From: an uncultured Hyphomicrobiales bacterium | GTDB lineage: Bacteria > Pseudomonadota > Alphaproteobacteria > Rhizobiales > Beijerinckiaceae | Length of the DNA stretch: 6,243 bases | NCBI GenBank assembly: GCA_903903935.1 | Contig: CAIVAX010000400.1 | Span: 1-6,243 of the forward strand | Reading direction: 5' to 3' | Shown: piece after piece, positions 1-5,374 of the stretch | Layout of the letters: the number at the start of each line of letters is the position of its first letter | How positions within the stretch are numbered: the stretch's first letter is position 1 | The notes under the pieces: generated by a model | Told to the model about the DNA's origin: nothing | The model's input: the letters and a program-made list of their open reading frames with translations, nothing else | Database searches by the model: none | Made by a program: the position numbers and the translations under genes

Positions 1-612
1 ATAATGATTGATGATGGCAATCAAGGGTGCGGCAAACATCAAGACAACGTAAAGTGGCAGAATATCGAAAAAGCCCAATTGATAGGTCAGTAGCACCGTG
101 CCCAAATGGGCAGGAACCGGATCTTGAAAGGCTGTTGCAGCATTGTTCCATTCGAGCAGATTGGGCGCATCTAGAATCAGAGTTGCAGCAGCGGTAATTG
201 CCAAAGCGAAAGTTGTGATTAAAATTTGCGCCAGATAGATCAGCAGCGCCCGCCCGCCCAGATGCAGCAGCAAGCGCGAAAAGGTGAAGACTTGATATTG
301 GCTACGCACCACCAGCCGCAGCGACCAACCAGCCAAAAAGACGAAAAGTTCGGCGGCATCTGAGATACCAAAATGCCGATAGGTATAGGCCTCGAAGAAA
401 ATGCCGGGGATGTGATCAATAAAGATGGTGATCAGGGCAAAGCCGCGCCAGAAATCAATCTCATTGGGCTGGCGCGCGCCGCGGATTTTGGAGGCATCGA
501 GTTTATTGGACGGACGAAATTGTAGCCAGTCTTTCAAGGCCAGCGATCGGCTTTTGGCTAGAAAGCCATTCAATCGAAGGGAATGAGAGTGTTTAAGCAG
601 GGGCAGAGTCAT
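1..612 (-). CDS. OpgC-type multi-pass membrane protein, N-terminal 204 residues (cut by window edge)
   Basis: Translating the reverse strand from the ATG at 612 gives an open frame to base 1 with no stop, so the C-terminal part lies outside the window. The protein matches the OpgC family of integral membrane proteins related to acyltransferases, which add succinyl groups to periplasmic glucans in the characterised cases. Visible hallmarks are NEIDFWRGFAL (about residues 50-60), the Asp66-His67 pair, and SDAAELFVFLAGWS (84-97). Hydrophobic segments lie near 54-73, 86-102, 119-147 and 171-201. OpgC proteins are usually around 370-400 residues, so roughly half is present. About 46 mostly polar residues precede the conserved start of the domain, longer than I would expect. 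No other ATG, GTG or TTG lies between this ATG and the upstream in-frame stop, and no clear Shine-Dalgarno sequence is seen. It follows the hydrolase gene by 81 bases on the same strand. Substrate is unknown; a role in glucan modification is only a family-based guess. Confidence 0.85.
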   Translation of the reverse strand, partial: MTLPLLKHSHSLRLNGFLAKSRSLALKDWLQFRPSNKLDASKIRGARQPNEIDFWRGFALITIFIDHIPGIFFEAYTYRHFGISDAAELFVFLAGWSLRLVVRSQYQVFTFSRLLLHLGGRALLIYLAQILITTFALAITAAATLILDAPNLLEWNNAATAFQDPVPAHLGTVLLTYQLGFFDILPLYVVLMFAAPLIAIINHY

Positions 613-693
613 GGCTTTGGGTGTCTGCCTAAAAAGATCCTGCGTCAGACCTAGCTTTGCTGCACTGCAAAATCAACCCCGATATGGCTTTTT

Positions 694-1497
694 TTACTCG
701 AGTCGCACATTTTTGGAAAAATCATAATTCGACTCAAAGCCGGCATCGAAAGACCAGAAGCGCTGATCAGGGTTGAAATCTGACGCCAGAACGCGGGTGA
801 GAAAAGCCTGCTGATCGGCCCAGCCCGCCTCGGCTTGGGCTTTGCGATAGCGCCCGGGCATTGTGTCATTGAGCCAGCCATGGGGAGCACCGCGGTAGAA
901 GTGAATGTCATAGCTTTTGCCATTCGCCTCTAGGGCGTTTCTAAAGCGCGTCACATCCTCGCGCGAGATGATGTGATCATCTGCGCCAAAGGCGCCAAAG
1001 ACGGGGCAGGGAAGACGGGCAATCATCGCCTCCAAGGTTTCAGGTTGACGCTCGTTAATGGCCCATTCGCGTTTGGAGGCGGCGCCATACCAGATCACGA
1101 CAGCAGAGATTTTGACATGCGAGGCAAACACAAGGGGATGACGCCCGGTCTGGCAATAACCACCCACGGCAATGCGCGTGAGATCGGCAGAAGGCTCCTT
1201 GCTCAGGCTGGCAATTGCGGCATTGAGATAATCAATGGATTCCTGATCGGTCATATCATAGCGCGATTGACCCGCATTCAGCGCTGCCTTGTCGGGATGT
1301 TTGAAAAAGAAATCCGGCGCCAAAACAAAAAAGCCATCTTGCGCGCAGCGGCGAGCCAGATCGAGTGTATGCTCAACTAGGCCATAGCGCTCATGCATGA
1401 AAATATAGACTGGAAAAGGGCCATTGCCTTTAGGGCGCGCCAGAAAGGCGGGCATGCCATTGGCGCAGTGGATTTGGCTTGTGATCACGTCATGCAT
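694..1497 (-). CDS. Dienelactone hydrolase family protein (alpha/beta hydrolase)
   Basis: This 267-residue cytoplasmic protein has the dienelactone hydrolase fold, whose founding member opens the lactone ring of dienelactones in chlorocatechol degradation. The expected active-site residues are all visible: Glu36 in MHERYGL (the residue that interacts with the nucleophile in the family), Cys115 in GGYCQTGRH as nucleophile, Asp174 in GADDHII, and His206 in GAPHGW. The nucleophile elbow reads G-Y-C-Q-T-G rather than the classical G-x-C-x-G-G, which marks a subfamily. The length is slightly above the typical 230-250 residues, with an extra tail of about 30 residues after the core (FNPDQRFWSFDAGF). 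No signal peptide is seen. It starts 12 bases after the stop of the upstream isochorismatase-like gene, so the two are probably co-transcribed and translationally coupled. It may hydrolyse a lactone or enol ester in the same pathway, but the substrate cannot be told from the sequence. Confidence 0.9.
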   Translation of the reverse strand: MHDVITSQIHCANGMPAFLARPKGNGPFPVYIFMHERYGLVEHTLDLARRCAQDGFFVLAPDFFFKHPDKAALNAGQSRYDMTDQESIDYLNAAIASLSKEPSADLTRIAVGGYCQTGRHPLVFASHVKISAVVIWYGAASKREWAINERQPETLEAMIARLPCPVFGAFGADDHIISREDVTRFRNALEANGKSYDIHFYRGAPHGWLNDTMPGRYRKAQAEAGWADQQAFLTRVLASDFNPDQRFWSFDAGFESNYDFSKNVRLE

Positions 1498-1509
1498 GGC
1501 GGGGCCCTG

Positions 1510-2154
1510 TTACACAGTCAATAAAGCAAGGGTTTGGTCGATACTCATCACGCGGCCCATGCGTGGAAAGACACGTTCCATGAAAAATTCATTATTATTG
1601 CCGCGGGCTGAATAGCAGCAATCTTTCACCACAACGATGCCATAATCGAGATCGCGCGCCGCAAACACCGTGCTGGCAATGCCCACATCGGTAGAGCCGC
1701 CGCAGATGATGATTGTATCAATGCCGCGCACCCGCAATTGCAGATCAAGATCGGTTTGGAAAAACGAATTCCAGCGATGCTTGGGCACGATCACATCGCC
1801 GGCTATGGGGGCGACTTCCGGCGCGATTTCTGCAGCATCAGAGTCCTTGTGAAAGCGCGGAGCAATGGGCTTGTCGGCGCCGTCGCCCTGACCCAGATCC
1901 ATATCTGTATCGGTCAGGCGTGCCACTGTGTCCGAGCCATCGGGCGCATGGGCGCCTGAGGGGTAAAAGCTGGTCATGCCCACTTTGCGGACACCGGCGA
2001 TCAGGCGCTGCATATTGGGCAGAATATTCCGATCAGCCAGAAACTTGACCTTGGCTGGATCAGCCGGATGCAGATAGCCATTCAAGGCATCGAACATGAT
2101 CAGGCCCGTTGTTTGGGCTGAAAGGTGGGGATTAAGCCTTGAAACGCGCGCCAT
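1510..2154 (-). CDS. Isochorismatase-fold hydrolase with Gly in place of the catalytic Cys
   Basis: The protein (214 residues from the ATG at 2154) has the isochorismatase-like alpha/beta fold. Most relatives use an Asp-Lys-Cys triad to hydrolyse amides. Asp22 is present in LIMFDALNGYL and Lys125 in VPKHRWNSFF, but the cysteine position in GGSTDVGIAST is Gly158. The same substitution is known in true isochorismatases such as EntB and PhzD, which cleave a vinyl ether with the Asp as acid and need no thiol. No isochorismate-pathway genes are visible here, so the chemistry remains open; the nearby Cys179-Cys180 pair (VVVKDCCYS) is at a different fold position. I chose the ATG at 2154 because a promoter-like sequence at 2185-2213 predicts transcription starting near 2178. 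The frame can be extended to a TTG at 2184 (224 residues), but that codon would lie upstream of the transcript start. No strong Shine-Dalgarno sequence precedes either start. It is first in a leftward operon with the dienelactone hydrolase gene. Confidence 0.87.
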   Translation of the reverse strand: MARVSRLNPHLSAQTTGLIMFDALNGYLHPADPAKVKFLADRNILPNMQRLIAGVRKVGMTSFYPSGAHAPDGSDTVARLTDTDMDLGQGDGADKPIAPRFHKDSDAAEIAPEVAPIAGDVIVPKHRWNSFFQTDLDLQLRVRGIDTIIICGGSTDVGIASTVFAARDLDYGIVVVKDCCYSARGNNNEFFMERVFPRMGRVMSIDQTLALLTV

Positions 2155-2184
2155 GAGAGAGTCCGATGTTGAGAGACATAGCAA

Positions 2185-2213
2185 ATCATAGACGGCTCTG
2201 GCTGGCGTTACAA
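2185..2213 (-). promoter_or_regulatory. Sigma-70-like promoter for the leftward operon
   Basis: On the reverse strand, TTGTAA (2213-2208) is followed after exactly 17 bases by TATGAT (2190-2185). These match the sigma-70 consensus at 4 of 6 and 5 of 6 positions. Transcription would start near 2178, giving a leader of about 24 bases before the ATG at 2154. This is a motif-based prediction only; alphaproteobacterial -10 boxes are often less conserved than this one. Confidence 0.5.
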
Positions 2214-2247
2214 TCAGCCCGGCCGAAACTGGGAGGGGGCCAAGCTA

Positions 2248-2289
2248 CACTTGCAAAGTGGCACTTGAAAAGCGGCACTTGCGCTCGTG
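2248..2289. repeat. Three CACTTG repeats at 14-base spacing, candidate operator
   Basis: CACTTG occurs at 2248, 2262 and 2276, exactly 14 bases apart. The first two 14-base units agree at 12 of 14 positions; the third keeps mainly its first seven bases. The first unit contains a perfect inverted repeat, CACTT-GCA-AAGTG (2248-2260), and the second an imperfect version, CACTT-GAA-AAGCG (2262-2274). The array lies between two divergent operons, 41 bases upstream of the receptor start codon. That is where a regulator dimer binding site would be expected. The binding protein is unknown and no regulator gene is in the window. Confidence 0.45.
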
Positions 2290-2316
2290 AGAGGCTGTGC
2301 CTAACCTGCAGGATCT

Positions 2317-2323
2317 GGAGGGG
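2317..2323 (+). promoter_or_regulatory. Strong ribosome binding site deciding the receptor start
   Basis: GGAGGGG lies 6 bases before the ATG at 2330. It supports that ATG over the in-frame GTG at 2297, which would add 11 polar residues in front of an otherwise standard signal peptide. Confidence 0.8.
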
Positions 2324-2329
2324 CATGAT

Positions 2330-3352
2330 ATGATCAACAAGATGATGAAGCTCTTAGCTAGCCTGTGCATGGGGATTGCAGCTTCGCCTGCCTCAGCCGA
2401 TGCGATATCTGATTTTTACAAGGATAAGACCCTGACCATTGTCATAGGCGGCAGTCCGGGCGGTGGCTATGATTTATTGGCCCGCACGATGGCGCGTTAT
2501 ATGGGCAATCATATTCCCGGCAAGCCCACGATCATCGTCAAAGGCATGACAGGGGCGGGCGGTATTATCGCCACCAAATATATTTATCAGACAGCGCCCA
2601 AAGATGGCAGCACCATTTCGATTGCCAATAGCAATACGCCCTTTGAGCCTTTGTTTGGCACGAAGGAAGCTGATTATGATGCCACCAAATTCAACTATCT
2701 GGGCTCACCGGGCAAAGAGACCAGCATTCTGACGGTCTGGCATGAATCGCCCATCAATTCGCTTGAAGATGCGCGCAAGACTGAATTGAAAATGGGCTCA
2801 TCAGGCAATAATTCGACGCCGAGTTTTTATGGGCGCATGCTCATCGAGACTCTGGGCATTAAGATGAAAATCATTGTTGGCTATCCCGGCCAGAATGATG
2901 CTTTGCTGGCGATGGAAAAGGGTGAGCTCGATGGCTATCCCAGCGCCTTTTATAATTCGCTGATGTCGACGCGTCCGACATGGATTGCCGATCGCAAGGT
3001 CAAATTGCTCGTTCAATATGGCGCTTCTCCTGAAAAGGCGCTGCCCAATGTGCCCTTTGCGCCGGATCTTGTGACCAATGAGGAAGACAAATTGCTCTGG
3101 CAGGCAGCTGTTGCGCCTCTGGCGCTGGGTCGCCCCTTAATGGCGCCGCCCAATGTGCCGCAAGAGCGTCTGGCAGCGCTACGCAAGGCGGTGGAAGAGA
3201 CATTCGCGGATAAGGAGTTTCTGGCCGAGGCCGATAAGCTGCAATTAGGCGTAGCAGAGCCCATTTCCGGTCAGGAATTGCAAAATATTATTGAGCGCGC
3301 TTACAAGACCCCGCCCAAAGTGATAGATCGTCTGCGCAAGATTGCGCAATAA
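2330..3352 (+). CDS. TTT-family (Bug/TctC-like) periplasmic substrate-binding protein
   Basis: This 340-residue protein is a receptor of the tripartite tricarboxylate transporter family, which captures small carboxylic acids (or relatives such as nicotinate) in the periplasm and hands them to a TctA/TctB membrane pair. A Sec signal peptide is clear: a basic start MINKMMK, a hydrophobic core at about residues 8-18, and a probable cleavage ASA/D after residue 23. Cys13 does not fit a lipobox. Family motifs are TLTIVIGGSPGGGYD (34-48), where the PGG loop contacts the ligand carboxylate in solved relatives, GAGG (75-78) and APKDG (89-93). Length is normal for the family. The start is fixed by a strong ribosome binding site; an upstream GTG at 2297 is less likely. 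It is the first gene of the rightward operon, 43 bases before a flavin monooxygenase gene, implying that the imported acid feeds that enzyme. The membrane subunits are not in the window. The ligand cannot be predicted. Confidence 0.92.
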   Translation: MINKMMKLLASLCMGIAASPASADAISDFYKDKTLTIVIGGSPGGGYDLLARTMARYMGNHIPGKPTIIVKGMTGAGGIIATKYIYQTAPKDGSTISIANSNTPFEPLFGTKEADYDATKFNYLGSPGKETSILTVWHESPINSLEDARKTELKMGSSGNNSTPSFYGRMLIETLGIKMKIIVGYPGQNDALLAMEKGELDGYPSAFYNSLMSTRPTWIADRKVKLLVQYGASPEKALPNVPFAPDLVTNEEDKLLWQAAVAPLALGRPLMAPPNVPQERLAALRKAVEETFADKEFLAEADKLQLGVAEPISGQELQNIIERAYKTPPKVIDRLRKIAQ

Positions 3353-3395
3353 TGAGATCTGTCTTTTATCAAACAGCGACATGCTGGAGTGCTCA

Positions 3396-4595
3396 ATGAA
3401 TGTGAATGTTGCACCTCAATCTGTTTTGACGCAGGGCCTTGCCGCCCCCCAAACGCGCGAGCAAATTCTCGCGCGGGCGGAGGCCATGGTGCCGATTCTG
3501 GCGGAACGTTCGCAAGAATGTAATGAATTGCGCCGCGCGCCTGACTCAACTGTTCGTGATTATGTTGATCAGGGTCTGCTGCGTATTTGCCAGCCAGCGC
3601 GCTATGGTGGCTATGATCTGGGCTATGATGTGCTGTGTGAAACCATTCAGACCTTGGCGCGCGGCTGTGGTTCGCAAGCCTGGGTGCATATGGTGTTGGC
3701 GGATAATCCGCTCAAGCTCGCCGCTTTCTCTCTGGACGCTCAGGATGATGTCTGGGCGAAGGATTCAACGGCGCGTGTCTGTGTCGCGGTGGCCGCCGTT
3801 GGTAAAGCCAAGCGCGTCGAAGGCGGGATTGTGTGGAGCGCCGTGCATGGCTTTTCTAGCGGCGTGGATCATGCCGATTGGGTGATCTGCGGCGGCCATA
3901 TCTATGAGGGCGAAGAAAAACGCGAAGGCGTGTTTGCGCTCATTCCCAAAAGCGATATTCGCATTATCGATGATTGGCATGTCGTGGGGCTAGCGGGCAC
4001 GGGCTCCAAGAGCTTTGAGGTCAAGCAGGCTTTTGTTCCCGATCATCGCGTGCTGTTGAAGAAAGATTATGACGAGGGCACAGCGCCCGGCCATAAAGCC
4101 TATAGCGCGCCAGTAACGCGTTTGCCGCGCGGTGGTGTGTCTGCGGTGAGTTATACCGCGGTGGCTGTGGGCGTGGCCGAGGGCTTTCTCGATAATTATC
4201 TGCGCTACACTGGCCCGCGCCGCTCGCGTGGCACAGTGGTGGCCGATGATATGGGCATTCAAATGAGTGCCGGACAATCGGCGGCTGAAATTGAAGCGGC
4301 CTCGCGCATGTATCTGGGTGCAATTCGTGAAACCATGCAGGTGCTGGAGCGCGGTGAAGAGATCACCAAGCATATGGGCGTGCAGGGCAAGCGCAATGCG
4401 GCCTATGCCTGCCAGCTGGCGATATCGGCAGTCTCGCGTCTCTTCAATGCAGCGGGCGGGCGCGCTTTATATGAAGACAGTGTCTTGCAGCGCCAGTTCC
4501 GCGATGTCTATGCGGCCTCGGCTCATCATTCTGTGACATGGGATGGTGCAGCGGCGGCCTATGGGCGGTTTCGCTTGAATGAATATGCCCGCTAA
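3396..4595 (+). CDS. Group D flavin-dependent monooxygenase, oxygenase subunit (HpaH/HsaA-like, acyl-CoA dehydrogenase fold)
   Basis: This 399-residue protein has the acyl-CoA dehydrogenase fold, but its features fit the two-component flavin monooxygenases (C2-type 4-hydroxyphenylacetate hydroxylase, HsaA, DszC group). These use reduced flavin from a separate reductase to hydroxylate aromatic or related substrates. The N-terminal helical part includes RICQPARYGGYDLGYDV (63-79) and a GCGSQAWVHM segment (90-99). The C-terminal domain ends with RDVYAASAHHSVTWDGAAAAYGR (369-391 overall), where His377-His378 and Trp382-Asp383 occupy the region of the histidine associated with flavin hydroperoxide chemistry in this class. 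The catalytic Glu of true acyl-CoA dehydrogenases is not evident by eye. The start is the ATG at 3396, preceded by GGAG (3386-3389) with a 6-base gap; the frame is open back to 3342, overlapping the receptor gene. It sits between the receptor and an amidohydrolase, as expected for a degradation operon. No reductase gene is present in the window. A plain acyl-CoA dehydrogenase annotation would probably be misleading. Confidence 0.85.
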   Translation: MNVNVAPQSVLTQGLAAPQTREQILARAEAMVPILAERSQECNELRRAPDSTVRDYVDQGLLRICQPARYGGYDLGYDVLCETIQTLARGCGSQAWVHMVLADNPLKLAAFSLDAQDDVWAKDSTARVCVAVAAVGKAKRVEGGIVWSAVHGFSSGVDHADWVICGGHIYEGEEKREGVFALIPKSDIRIIDDWHVVGLAGTGSKSFEVKQAFVPDHRVLLKKDYDEGTAPGHKAYSAPVTRLPRGGVSAVSYTAVAVGVAEGFLDNYLRYTGPRRSRGTVVADDMGIQMSAGQSAAEIEAASRMYLGAIRETMQVLERGEEITKHMGVQGKRNAAYACQLAISAVSRLFNAAGGRALYEDSVLQRQFRDVYAASAHHSVTWDGAAAAYGRFRLNEYAR

Positions 4596-4641
4596 TCCTG
4601 ACTTGAACCAGACAAGGGCTAAGCCAATCGTCTATCGTCGC

Positions 4642-4647
4642 AGAGGA
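4642..4647 (+). promoter_or_regulatory. Ribosome binding site deciding the amidohydrolase start
   Basis: AGAGGA lies 6 bases before the ATG at 4654 but only 3 before the adjacent in-frame GTG at 4651, so the ATG is preferred. Confidence 0.65.
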
Positions 4648-4653
4648 TGAGTG

Positions 4654-5352
4654 ATGAAAGAGTGGATGAAGCAAATCCCCGCCTCTGAATTAAAGACCTA
4701 TGAGAAAGCGGGCTTTATGGGTGAGGCCCGCATTGGTGAGCGCACTGCTCTCATTGTGGTGGATGTCACTTATGGGTTCACCGGCTCTGAAGGTCTGAGC
4801 CTTGACGAGGCGATTGCTGAATTTGGTCCTGCCTGCGGTCCCGTGTCGTGGGAGACCATGCCGCGCATTGCAAAATTGATTGGCCTGTTTCGCGATTTAT
4901 CACGCCCGGTGATCTTCACCCGCTCGCATATGTATAATAATTTATTTGCCGGCAAAGCGACCAAGAGCACACGCAGCCTTAGTCCCGACCCCAAGTTCAA
5001 CGATTTCCCGCCGCAGATCCTGCCGCAGGAGAATGAGTGGATTTTGGAAAAAACTCGCGCCAGCGTGTTCTTTCAAACGCCTATGGCCAGCTATCTGGTG
5101 CAAAATGGCGTTGATACGGTCGTGCTGTGCGGTGTCTCCACCTCAGGCTGTGTGCGCGCCTCAGTGGTGGATTGCTTTTCGCATGGCTTTAACACCATCG
5201 TTGTTGATGATTGCTGTTTTGATCGCTCGCATTTTGCCCATTGTGCCAATCTTTTCGACATGCATGCCAAATATGGCACGGTGGTGTCGCTCAATGAGCT
5301 TGAGGGCCTGATGCTGGGTCAGCAAATCAAGCCCTCAGTAAAACAAAGCTGA
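4654..5352 (+). CDS. Isochorismatase-family cysteine amidohydrolase (N-carbamoylsarcosine amidase/maleamate amidase-like)
   Basis: This 232-residue cytoplasmic protein has the isochorismatase-like fold with a complete triad: Asp37 in ALIVVDVTYGF, Lys133 in ILEKTRASVFF, and Cys166 in CGVSTSGCVRAS. The GVSTSGCVRA loop is typical of the branch containing N-carbamoylsarcosine amidase and maleamate amidase (NicF), which hydrolyse linear amides and release ammonia through a thioester intermediate. The N-terminal extension (YEKAGFMGEARIGERTALIVVD) also fits that branch. It contrasts with the leftward isochorismatase-like gene at 1510-2154, which lacks the cysteine. It follows the flavin monooxygenase by 58 bases and ends the rightward operon, so it probably acts on an amide formed after ring hydroxylation or ring opening (inference). 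The alternative start is the adjacent GTG at 4651, adding one residue. The exact substrate is not determined; nicotinate-type and carbamoyl-type substrates are both possible. Confidence 0.9.
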   Translation: MKEWMKQIPASELKTYEKAGFMGEARIGERTALIVVDVTYGFTGSEGLSLDEAIAEFGPACGPVSWETMPRIAKLIGLFRDLSRPVIFTRSHMYNNLFAGKATKSTRSLSPDPKFNDFPPQILPQENEWILEKTRASVFFQTPMASYLVQNGVDTVVLCGVSTSGCVRASVVDCFSHGFNTIVVDDCCFDRSHFAHCANLFDMHAKYGTVVSLNELEGLMLGQQIKPSVKQS

Positions 5353-5356
5353 GATT

Positions 5357-5374
5357 GGATCTTAGTTCAGATCC
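5357..5374. terminator. Small hairpin between convergent genes, possible weak bidirectional terminator
   Basis: GGATCT (5357-5362) and AGATCC (5369-5374) form a perfect 6-base stem with a 6-base loop. The hairpin covers the 9-base gap between convergent stop codons and the end of the aldolase-type gene. There is no flanking T run on either strand, so intrinsic termination would be weak at best. Confidence 0.25.

Noticed and set aside
613..693. Possible terminator or promoter between the dienelactone hydrolase and OpgC-type genes
   Set aside because: Only a 5-base GTCTG/CAGAC inverted repeat with an 18-base loop and a poor -10 match were found; neither is convincing.
973..1380. 135-codon open frame on the + strand
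   Set aside because: It lies antisense within the dienelactone hydrolase gene, has no recognisable domain and no ribosome binding site; the reverse-strand protein has a full set of active-site residues.
2132..2179. 15-codon frame (ATG at 2179, reverse strand) overlapping the start of the leftward hydrolase, considered as a leader peptide
   Set aside because: It starts at the predicted transcript start, has no ribosome binding site and shows no attenuator-like codon run or hairpin.
2297..2329. GTG start giving the TTT receptor 11 extra residues
   Set aside because: The ATG at 2330 has a strong ribosome binding site at ideal spacing and opens directly into a signal peptide.
3439..3885. 148-codon open frame on the + strand
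   Set aside because: It is an out-of-frame shadow of the flavin monooxygenase gene; its translation is rich in Trp, Cys, Met and Arg without a recognisable pattern.
4596..4653. Intergenic gap between monooxygenase and amidohydrolase genes
   Set aside because: No promoter, hairpin or small gene was seen beyond the ribosome binding site; the spacing is compatible with one operon.
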